This document shows, piece after piece, positions 6,907 through 11,464 of a stretch of 11,464 nt of DNA. The stretch's first letter is position 1. Each line of letters begins with the position of its first letter. The notes below the pieces were generated by a model that saw only the letters and a list, made by a program, of their open reading frames with translations, ran no database searches and was not told where the DNA came from. The DNA comes from Tannerella sp. (lineage in GTDB: Bacteria; Bacteroidota; Bacteroidia; Bacteroidales; Tannerellaceae): assembly GCA_031288935.1 (NCBI GenBank), contig JAITQL010000049.1, forward strand, positions 1-11,464, given 5' to 3'. The translations under genes and the position numbers were made by a program.

Positions 6907-7434
6907 ATGCGCAAGTTAAAAATCACCGAATTAAACCGGCTGTCTCCGGACGAGTATCAGGAAAGCGTCAAGACGCCCTTTGTCGTTGTGCTTGACCAGG
7001 TACGGAGCCTGAACAATGTCGGTTCGGTTTTTCGTACGGCCGATGCCTTCCGTGCACAGGCCGTGTACCTGTGCGGAATTACGGCGACGCCTCCCCATCC
7101 CGAAATTCACAAGACGGCGCTGGGCGCAGAGGAAACGGTAGCATGGCACGCTTGCAGCGACACGCTGGATGCGGTGCGGAAACTGAAACGGGAAGGGTAT
7201 GCGCTGTACGCCGTGGAACAGGCCGCGGGCAGTATTTCTCTCGACAGGCTGGCGCCGGACAGGAGCAGACCCTGCGCGCTGATACTGGGACACGAGGTGA
7301 AAGGCGTGCAGCAGGCGGTGATAGACCTGTGCGACTGCTGCATCGAAATCCCGCAGATCGGCACGAAACATTCGCTGAACGTATCCGTAGCCGGAGGCAT
7401 CGTGATGTGGGAGTTTTTCAGGCAATTGAGATAG
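6907..7434 (+). CDS. TrmH/SpoU-family RNA 2'-O-methyltransferase
   Basis: SPOUT enzymes of this group methylate ribose 2'-OH groups in tRNA or rRNA with S-adenosylmethionine, using a C-terminal trefoil knot. The three motifs are all present. Motif 1 is SLNNVGSVFRTADAF (34-48) with the conserved Asn and Arg43; motif 2 is ILGHEVKGV (126-134); motif 3 is IEIPQIGTKHSLNVSVA (146-162), which forms the knot and cofactor site. At 175 residues it is a minimal catalytic domain without the N-terminal substrate-binding domain of RlmB, closest in size to short TrmH/TrmL-like members. The specific nucleotide target is unknown. It is the last gene of the serS-glmM run and is convergent with the DUF4294 gene. 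Confidence 0.9.
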   Translation: MRKLKITELNRLSPDEYQESVKTPFVVVLDQVRSLNNVGSVFRTADAFRAQAVYLCGITATPPHPEIHKTALGAEETVAWHACSDTLDAVRKLKREGYALYAVEQAAGSISLDRLAPDRSRPCALILGHEVKGVQQAVIDLCDCCIEIPQIGTKHSLNVSVAGGIVMWEFFRQLR

Positions 7435-7451
7435 GGTGGGGGCATGTGCAG

Positions 7452-7482
7452 ATTCAAAGATTCAAAAATTCAAAAATTCAAA
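7452..7482 (+). repeat. Four ATTCAAA copies with exact 8-base period
   Basis: ATTCAAA begins at 7452, 7460, 7468 and 7476, each separated by one purine. The array starts 17 bases after the methyltransferase stop. It is the longest example of the spacer repeat family in this window. It forms no hairpin and no obvious promoter. Confidence 0.75.
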
Positions 7483-7527
7483 GTCCGACCGTGTAATCTT
7501 CCCCTCACCGTTAAAGAGCGTAAATCT

Positions 7528-7618
7528 GTTTACCGTATTGCCTGATTTGTTTACCCTGTTATTTCATCGGTTTACCTTATTGTCCGGTTTATTTACGATC
7601 TCAGCGGAAAAATCTACG
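7528..7618. repeat. Five-unit 21-base phased array (GTTTACC/ATTTACG)
   Basis: The spacer 7435-7665 between convergent genes holds an array with core words at 7528 (GTTTACC), 7549 (GTTTACC), 7570 (GTTTACC), 7591 (ATTTACG) and 7612 (ATCTACG). Every start is exactly 21 bases after the last. The remaining 14 bases of each unit are variable but pyrimidine-leaning on the plus strand; units 4 and 5 share ACGATC plus a GCG. The period equals two helical turns or seven codons. Read in one frame it gives degenerate heptads beginning LFT, but no gene with a credible start or context is seen. It may be a protein-binding array, iteron-like DNA, or a decayed coding repeat; none is proven. Confidence 0.7.
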
Positions 7619-7620
7619 AT

Positions 7621-7656
7621 CCCTGCGCCGTAGGGGTAGTAAATAATTGCGCAGGG
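7621..7656. terminator. Inverted repeat between convergent genes, possible terminator or stabilising hairpin
   Basis: CCCTGCGC (7621-7628) pairs perfectly with GCGCAGGG (7649-7656) across a 20-base loop. It lies 9 bases after the DUF4294 stop on the minus strand and beyond the 21-base array on the plus strand. No long T run follows on either strand, so intrinsic termination is uncertain. Confidence 0.4.
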
Positions 7657-7665
7657 GAGGGGGCG

Positions 7666-8292
7666 TCAAATCTGCCCGTGCTCGACGAGCAGGACGATGC
7701 GTTCGGTCATGGCGTCTTTGCCTTTCGGGTCGTATTCGCTTTTCAGACTGGCGCCGAAAAGCCCGGCAAACATGTTCCAGAATCCGGCGCGAAAACGCCC
7801 CAGATAGGCCGTCAGCAGGTGGTAGCTTGTCTGGTTGCATTCGCGGTCTACGAGCTTGATGAGCAGCTTTCCCTGCGAAAGGGTCAGTTTCTTGAGTTCC
7901 GGCTTGTATTCCCTGAAGAGTTCCTTTTCCATCCGTTTCAGGTGGTCTTCGCGCGCCCGGTCGTCGGGGAGGGTTTCGATGTATTCGTAGGTTTCAATCA
8001 GCATGGCATAGACCATTTTTGCGTAGGGAAGCGTCCTTTTTACGTCGCGCACCAGTTTCGTGTACTGCCGGCGTTCCTTTTCGCTTTTGAACCCGAGTTC
8101 GGGAAAAACGATTACTTCCTGGAGCTGAACCACTGCCACCGTGTCGCTTCCGTCCAGGTATCCGGCGTGATACCCTTCGGGAATCCGCATCTTCATGCCG
8201 GGTTTTTGCGTCTGCGTTTCCGTCTGCGCAAATCCGTACAGACCCGTGCAAAAGCAAATCAGGCAGGCGGAGAGGATGCGACCGGTGTTCAT
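7666..8292 (-). CDS. DUF4294-type exported protein of unknown function
   Basis: The 208-residue protein starts with a signal peptide, MNTGRILSACLICFCTGLYG, ending FAQ (cleavage likely near residue 23). The mature part has a short beta-like stretch (about 50-66) and then a highly charged helical region with YTKLVRDVKRTLPYAKMVYA (about 81-100), ETYEYIETLPD and LIKLVDRECNQTSYHLLTAY. I recognise this pattern from memory as the Bacteroidetes-specific DUF4294 family, for which no function is established. No catalytic motif is evident; Lys, Glu and Tyr dominate. It begins 3 bases after the cyclophilin stop, so the two are almost certainly co-transcribed and perhaps coupled. The signal peptides of both end TGL(Y/H)GFAQ. 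A periplasmic role with the cyclophilin is inference. Confidence 0.8.
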   Translation of the reverse strand: MNTGRILSACLICFCTGLYGFAQTETQTQKPGMKMRIPEGYHAGYLDGSDTVAVVQLQEVIVFPELGFKSEKERRQYTKLVRDVKRTLPYAKMVYAMLIETYEYIETLPDDRAREDHLKRMEKELFREYKPELKKLTLSQGKLLIKLVDRECNQTSYHLLTAYLGRFRAGFWNMFAGLFGASLKSEYDPKGKDAMTERIVLLVEHGQI

Positions 8293-8295
8293 GAC

Positions 8296-8967
8296 TTATT
8301 TTTTAACGATTTTCATCGACTTGATTTTGACGTTCTTCAGCGGTCGGTCGTTCTCGTCCACGCGCACAAGCTGAATTTTATCCACCACCTTTATTCCCTT
8401 GATCACTTCTCCGAATACGGTGTAGGCGTTGTCCAGATGCGGCGCGCCGCCGTCAATCATGTAGGCCTGGCGCTGTTCCGCCGTCAGCCGGATGTGCTTT
8501 TCCTGTTCCATCTTGTCCAGTTCCCTTTCCGTGTAGTGCTTTCCGGTGACGATGTAAAACTGGGAGGCGGAGGAGGCTCTCTCCGGGTTGACCTCGTCGC
8601 CCGTACGCGCTGCGCAGAGCTGGCCGTGCCGGTGAAAGTACTTCGGATAGACGATTTCGGACGGAACGGTGTAGTCCAGGTCTCCGTCGCCCAGTTTCTG
8701 ACCCTCCGGGGAGTCTTTCGACGTCACGTCGCCCGCCTGTATCATGAACTGCTTGATGACCCTGTGGAACAGCAGTCCGTTGTATTGCCCCGCCTTCACC
8801 AGCTTGATGAAATTGTCGCGGTGCAGGGGCGTTTCGCTGTACAGTTTTACCTTGATTTTTCCCATGTCGGTATCAATCAGCACGACCGGGTTCGTTTCCT
8901 GCGCGAATCCGTGCAGGCCGGTCAGAAACAGGAGGCATGCAAGTCCTGTGAGCACGTTTTTTTTCAT
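8296..8967 (-). CDS. Secreted cyclophilin-type peptidylprolyl cis-trans isomerase
   Basis: Cyclophilins catalyse proline isomerisation and assist protein folding. Residues 1-23 form a signal peptide ending GFAQ, placing the enzyme in the periplasm or at the envelope. The mature domain begins VVLIDTDMGKIKVKLY and has FHRVIKQFMIQAGD (67-80) with the catalytic Arg69, the hydrophobic Phe74 and Gln77. RASSASQFYIVTG (130-142) and TVFGEVIKGIKVVDKI near 183-198 complete the fold. About 25 charged residues (144-170) are inserted between the QFYIVTG strand and the HLDNAYTVFG segment, a feature I associate with Bacteroidetes cyclophilins. 223 residues total. It is the middle gene of a minus-strand run, 33 bases after the nucleotidyltransferase gene and 3 bases before the DUF4294 gene. 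Confidence 0.93.
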   Translation of the reverse strand: MKKNVLTGLACLLFLTGLHGFAQETNPVVLIDTDMGKIKVKLYSETPLHRDNFIKLVKAGQYNGLLFHRVIKQFMIQAGDVTSKDSPEGQKLGDGDLDYTVPSEIVYPKYFHRHGQLCAARTGDEVNPERASSASQFYIVTGKHYTERELDKMEQEKHIRLTAEQRQAYMIDGGAPHLDNAYTVFGEVIKGIKVVDKIQLVRVDENDRPLKNVKIKSMKIVKK

Positions 8968-9000
8968 TTTGAAGCGTTTTAAATCGGTGTATTTTTTGAA

Positions 9001-9903
9001 TCAGAACAGTTTTTCGGGATATTCGCCGGCGTCGATCAGCGCCCGGATCTTGTCGACCACGCCCTGGCGGTCGTCCAGATAGGTGACGCCAAACCATTTT
9101 GAGGCCGTATCCAGCACTTCCACGCGCGCCGTGTGTTTGGTTACCAGATCGTTTACCATCAGGGGAATGAAATACTCGTTTTTCAGGTTATCCGCGCCGT
9201 TGCGTAAAAATTCCTTGAAATATTCCCCGGAATGGGCAAAATAGTCTGGCGTGAAGCCCCACATGTTCATGGAAACGGGCGTGTTTTCAGCCAGAATGAC
9301 AGTCTGTCCGTTTTCGTCCGTGAACTGAATCCGGCCCTCAATCCGTTTGATGGCGGTACGTTCGACGACGGAAGTCAAAAACCCGTCGCTGCCGGTTTCG
9401 CAAACGCCCCTTGCCACGGAGCCGCTTTCGCTCAGTGTGTTGCCGACCCGAAAACCGACCATGCAATATTCATTTTCCCTGCCCTCGAGCCGGATCAGCG
9501 CCCTGCAAAGGACTTCATAACTGTCGCGTCCGTAGAAATCGTCGGCATTGATCACGGCGAAGGGTTCCCGGATCACGTCCTTCCCCATCAGCACCGCGTG
9601 ATTGGTACCCCACGGCTTTGTCCGTTCCGGCGGACAGGCAAATCCTTCGGGCACTTTGTCCAGCGATTGAAAAACCGCCTCGGCGGGAATGTGATTTTCG
9701 TACTTGCGTAAAATCTTTTCGCGGAAGTCGGCTTCAAAATCCTTCCGGATCACAAACACCACCTTGCCGAATCCGCTCCGAATGGCGTCATAAATGGAAT
9801 AATCCATGATCGTTTCGCCGTGAGGCCCCAGCCCGTCCAGCTGTTTCAGTCCGCCGTAACGGCTTCCCATGCCGGCAGCCAATACAAATAATACAGGTTT
9901 CAT
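9001..9903 (-). CDS. Sugar-phosphate nucleotidyltransferase-like protein
   Basis: The 300-residue protein has the GT-A-like nucleotidyltransferase fold signature. The nucleotide-binding loop is LAAGMGSRYGGLKQLDGLGP (8-27), a variant of the G-x-G-(T/S)-R-x(n)-K-Q motif, with Lys20 as the likely catalytic lysine. PWGTNHAVLMG (97-107) and NADDFYGRDSY (119-129), with the metal-binding aspartates, follow; NMWGFTPDYF closes the substrate pocket. Such enzymes make NDP-sugars from NTP and a sugar 1-phosphate. The nucleotide and sugar cannot be assigned; the GGLKQ variant sets it apart from GalU and RmlA. The full domain fills the protein, with no added acyltransferase or kinase domain. It appears to lead the transcript continuing into the cyclophilin and DUF4294 genes, though those have no clear functional tie to it. 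Confidence 0.85.
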   Translation of the reverse strand: MKPVLFVLAAGMGSRYGGLKQLDGLGPHGETIMDYSIYDAIRSGFGKVVFVIRKDFEADFREKILRKYENHIPAEAVFQSLDKVPEGFACPPERTKPWGTNHAVLMGKDVIREPFAVINADDFYGRDSYEVLCRALIRLEGRENEYCMVGFRVGNTLSESGSVARGVCETGSDGFLTSVVERTAIKRIEGRIQFTDENGQTVILAENTPVSMNMWGFTPDYFAHSGEYFKEFLRNGADNLKNEYFIPLMVNDLVTKHTARVEVLDTASKWFGVTYLDDRQGVVDKIRALIDAGEYPEKLF

Positions 9904-9928
9904 CTTTCTTTCCGTTTAATTTTCGCCG

Positions 9929-9936
9929 CAAAGATA
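9929..9936 (-). promoter_or_regulatory. -7 element for the nucleotidyltransferase-cyclophilin-DUF4294 run
   Basis: On the minus strand TATCTTTG followed by CGGCG is a perfect Bacteroidetes -7 element 25 bases before the ATG. TTTG words upstream sit at spacings of about 15 and 23 bases, not at the ideal 19-20, because the -33 region is made of the ATTCAAA repeat. Confidence 0.65.
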
Positions 9937-9940
9937 CGAA

Positions 9941-9977
9941 ATTCAAAGATTCAAAAATACAAAATTCAAGATTCGGG
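9941..9977 (+). repeat. ATTCAAA-type tandem repeat overlapping a promoter -33 region
   Basis: ATTCAAA (9941), ATTCAAA (9949), ATACAAA (9957), ATTCAAG (9964) and ATTCGGG (9971) occur with spacing 8, 8, 7, 7. It is another member of the spacer repeat family. Here it lies directly upstream of a minus-strand -7 element, where it could supply TTTG words on that strand. Confidence 0.65.
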
Positions 9978-10044
9978 GATTTGCAGTCCGCCGGATCATC
10001 TTCAGGCCAGACTTCATGAGCAATCGGACAAACTTTCAATTCCT

Positions 10045-10052
10045 CCGGCCGG
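10045..10052. promoter_or_regulatory. CCGGCCGG palindrome upstream of the hemerythrin promoter
   Basis: CCGGCCGG lies where the -33 element would be expected, 19-26 bases upstream of the -7 element at 10072. CAATC (10021-10025) and GATTG (10053-10057) form a wider pair nearby. No TTTG is present at the right spacing. It may be an activator site; eight-base GC palindromes can also arise by chance. Confidence 0.3.
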
Positions 10053-10071
10053 GATTGTCGTAAAAAGAAAC

Positions 10072-10098
10072 TACCTTTGCGCCGCTCAACAAAAGGAG
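10072..10098 (+). promoter_or_regulatory. -7 element and strong ribosome binding site of the hemerythrin-luxR operon
   Basis: TACCTTTG (10072-10079) is a perfect Bacteroidetes -7 element. AAGGAG (10093-10098) lies 7 bases before the ATG at 10106, a strong Shine-Dalgarno that is unusual beside the other genes here and fixes the start. The missing -33 word suggests dependence on an activator. Confidence 0.65.
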
Positions 10099-10105
10099 AC
10101 CGCAT

Positions 10106-10795
10106 ATGTATTATTTGGGACAGTATAAGGCTACGGACAGGATGAGTGACCTGATTTGCGAAAACTACGCAATGCTGCTTGTCATGAGCCGGTTTGGTAT
10201 CGCGCTGGGTTTTGGCGAACAGACGATCGGCGAGGTGTGCCGCAAAAACGACGTGGACGAAAAGACGTTTCTGACAGTGGTGAACATGCTGATCAACGAG
10301 GACCGGCCGGACGGGGACGACCGGTCGATCTCCGTCAAGTCGCTGGTCGCGTACCTGCGCAACTCGCACCTGTACTTTCTGGATTTCCGCCTGCCGGCCA
10401 TCCGCGTCAAGCTGATGGAGGCGGTCGATGCCGGACACAACGACGCGGGGCGGGCGATCATGCGATACTACGACGAATACGTATCCGAGGTGCGCCGCCA
10501 CATGCACTACGAGGAGGAGACGGTGTTTCCGTATGTCGACCTGCTGCTCAACGCGCAGAAACGCCACTACCGCATCGACATCTTCAGCCGGCAGCATGAC
10601 CGCGTGGAGGAGCGTCTGTCGGAACTGAAGGACATCATCATCAAATACTTTCCGGCGAAGAGCAGCAACGAACTGAACAGCGTACTGTTCGACATCTTCG
10701 TTTGCACGCAGGATCTGGCGACGCACAACCGGCTGGAAAACGACCTGTTTGTACCCGTAATCAAGGCGCTCGAACAAAAAACGGATGCCCGATGA
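10106..10795 (+). CDS. Hemerythrin-domain protein with ScdA-like N-terminus (RIC/YtfE-related)
   Basis: The 229-residue protein has an N-terminal helical domain (about 11-65) resembling the ScdA_N domain of the RIC/YtfE/ScdA iron-cluster repair proteins. The usual FCCGG cysteines are replaced by ALGFGE (33-38); Cys45 in IGEVCRKN remains. The C-terminal part is a four-helix hemerythrin domain. His88 is in YLRNSHLYFLDFRLP, His132 and His134 are in RRHMHYEEETVFPY with Glu138, His164 is in SRQHDRVEERL with Glu168, and His207 is in ATHNRLENDLF with Glu211. These repeated HxxxE pairs are the expected ligands of a non-haem diiron site. Known relatives bind O2 or NO, or deliver iron to damaged clusters. 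The overlap with a LuxR-type regulator gene suggests it senses or buffers such a signal for that regulator. Direct function is not established. Confidence 0.85.
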   Translation: MYYLGQYKATDRMSDLICENYAMLLVMSRFGIALGFGEQTIGEVCRKNDVDEKTFLTVVNMLINEDRPDGDDRSISVKSLVAYLRNSHLYFLDFRLPAIRVKLMEAVDAGHNDAGRAIMRYYDEYVSEVRRHMHYEEETVFPYVDLLLNAQKRHYRIDIFSRQHDRVEERLSELKDIIIKYFPAKSSNELNSVLFDIFVCTQDLATHNRLENDLFVPVIKALEQKTDAR

Positions 10796-11397
10796 GCAAC
10801 CTGCGAACGAAGATAGCCATCGCCGATCCCTCGCTGATTGTCCGCAGCGGCCTGATTGCCGTACTGAAGCGGCTTCCCGTCTTGAACGTCAACCTCTTTG
10901 AAATTGCCGATCCGTCGCACCTGACCGTCGAGCTGTGCAAGTGGAAACCCGACATGCTGATCGTCAATCCGCTCTTCCCGTACGGCCTCTCCCTGCAAAA
11001 CCTGAAAAATGAAACGGGGTGCAAAGACATGAAATACGTCGCCCTGCAAAACACGCTCATGGATCCGTCCGTACTGAAAGCCTACGACGAAACGATTTCC
11101 ATCTACGACACGGCGGAACAGATCCGGGACAAACTCGCCTCCCTGTGCAGCTCCACCCTCGAACCGGCGGAAAACGGCAAGCAGGAACTCAGCCTTCGCG
11201 AGAAGGAAATCATTGTCTGCGTCGTCAAGGGCATGACCAACAAGCAGACGGCGGAATATCTCTGCCTCTCCACGCACACGGTCATCACGCACCGGCGCAA
11301 CATCGCCAACAAGCTGAAGATACACAGTCCGGCCGGTCTGACAATCTATGCCATTGTCAACAAGCTGGTCGAGCTGAACGAGGTGAAAGACCTCTGA
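10792..11397 (+). CDS. LuxR-type regulator with degenerate receiver domain
   Basis: The start is ATG 10792, overlapping the hemerythrin stop as ATGA; the reading frame is open upstream to 10702 but that would overlap the neighbour by 94 bases. The product is 201 residues. Residues 5-120 align in pattern with a response-regulator receiver (KIAIADPSLIVRSGLIAVL, then KPDMLIVNPLFP). The phospho-acceptor position is Asn59, only one acidic residue (Asp12) remains of the usual pair, and the conserved Thr/Ser and Lys of strands 4 and 5 are not evident. Phosphorylation is therefore unlikely. Residues 133-195 are a canonical LuxR/NarL helix-turn-helix: LSLREKEI, VVKGMTNKQTAEYL, LSTHTVITHRRNIANKL. The N-terminal domain may instead respond to the hemerythrin partner or another ligand. 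Confidence 0.88.
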   Translation: MSNLRTKIAIADPSLIVRSGLIAVLKRLPVLNVNLFEIADPSHLTVELCKWKPDMLIVNPLFPYGLSLQNLKNETGCKDMKYVALQNTLMDPSVLKAYDETISIYDTAEQIRDKLASLCSSTLEPAENGKQELSLREKEIIVCVVKGMTNKQTAEYLCLSTHTVITHRRNIANKLKIHSPAGLTIYAIVNKLVELNEVKDL

Positions 11398-11439
11398 CCC
11401 GCCCTTCCCCCTCCCCGGCATCCGGGAATCCTGCTGGAA

Positions 11440-11464
11440 AATGAACCGTTCATTGAGTTCAATG
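11440..11464. promoter_or_regulatory. Overlapping dyads at window end, candidate operator
   Basis: AATGAAC-C-GTTCATT (11440-11454) is a perfect 7-base inverted repeat, and CATTGA-GT-TCAATG (11451-11464) is a second that overlaps it. Their centres lie about 10.5 bases apart, one helical turn, and GTTCA recurs at 11448 and 11457. This is typical of operators for TetR-like dimers bound in pairs. The gene it would control lies beyond the window. Confidence 0.5.

Noticed and set aside
7436..7633. A 65-codon frame through both spacer repeats, with LFT-type heptads
   Set aside because: It begins inside a simple repeat, has no signal for translation and lies between convergent genes. Kept only as an alternative explanation for the 21-base period.
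7678..8982. A 434-codon open frame on the plus strand opposite the DUF4294 and cyclophilin genes
   Set aside because: It lies antisense to two genes with clear signal peptides and family motifs, and its translation shows no family pattern. GC-rich codon use makes long antisense frames common here.
9788..10777. A 329-codon minus-strand frame across the hemerythrin gene and the divergent promoter region
   Set aside because: It covers two promoters on opposite strands and a well-supported gene; no domain is recognisable.
10702..10791. A longer N-terminus for the LuxR-type regulator
   Set aside because: It would overlap the hemerythrin gene by more than 90 bases and adds a low-complexity peptide; the ATG at 10792 gives the usual receiver start and an ATGA overlap.
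11414..11426. CCCGG-CAT-CCGGG hairpin as terminator of the luxR-type gene
   Set aside because: The stem is only five pairs and no T run follows, so intrinsic termination is not supported.

Overview
The window looks like chromosomal DNA from a member of the Bacteroidales with a GC content somewhat above 50% by eye. The main evidence is promoter architecture: several genes are preceded by the Bacteroidetes sigma-A type -7 element (TAnnTTTG), in three cases with a matching TTTG/TTG element 19-20 bases upstream. The gene content fits as well: a DUF4294-type secreted protein, the DPDVDR/GEGNGG form of phosphoglucosamine mutase, and secreted proteins whose signal peptides end in FAQ. A family such as Tannerellaceae is possible but cannot be shown from this sequence. 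No insertion sequence, phage gene, CRISPR array or resistance gene is visible.

Layout. Bases 1-81 hold the right end of a ~40-base hairpin-bearing tandem repeat. Next is an initiator tRNA-fMet on the minus strand with its own promoter and terminator (113-263). Divergent from it is a plus-strand operon of a TetR-type regulator, a FabH-type ketoacyl-ACP synthase III and a FabG-type ketoacyl-ACP reductase (351-2677), closed by a strong terminator. An RluA-family pseudouridine synthase (2740-3429) and an NlpC/P60 probable lipoprotein (3539-4087) follow. Then comes a plus-strand run of serS, a glmM-like mutase and a TrmH/SpoU methyltransferase (4162-7434). The spacer 7435-7665 lies between convergent genes and carries two different short tandem repeats. 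A minus-strand run follows, in transcription order: a sugar-nucleotidyltransferase-like gene, a secreted cyclophilin and a DUF4294 protein (9903 down to 7666). At the right, divergent from this run, is a two-gene unit of a hemerythrin-domain protein and a LuxR-type regulator with a degenerate receiver domain (10106-11397). The window ends in overlapping dyad-symmetric sites that look like an operator.

How the genes work together. TetR-FabH-FabG is probably a self-regulated fatty-acid initiation/reduction module; a perfect dyad lies between the promoter elements of its regulator gene. serS, glmM and trmH are housekeeping genes for translation and cell-wall precursor supply. The cyclophilin and DUF4294 protein are exported and probably co-translated. 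The hemerythrin/pseudo-receiver pair is the most interesting system: the two genes overlap by ATGA, the first has the histidine/glutamate pattern of a diiron four-helix bundle, and the second has a DNA-binding LuxR helix-turn-helix but lacks the phospho-acceptor aspartate. This suggests, as inference, an oxygen-, nitric-oxide- or iron-responsive switch that works without a histidine kinase.

The most unusual non-coding signals are an exactly 21-base-phased array of (G/A)TTTAC-like words (7528-7618) and a family of 7-8-base ATTCAAA tandem repeats confined to gene spacers.
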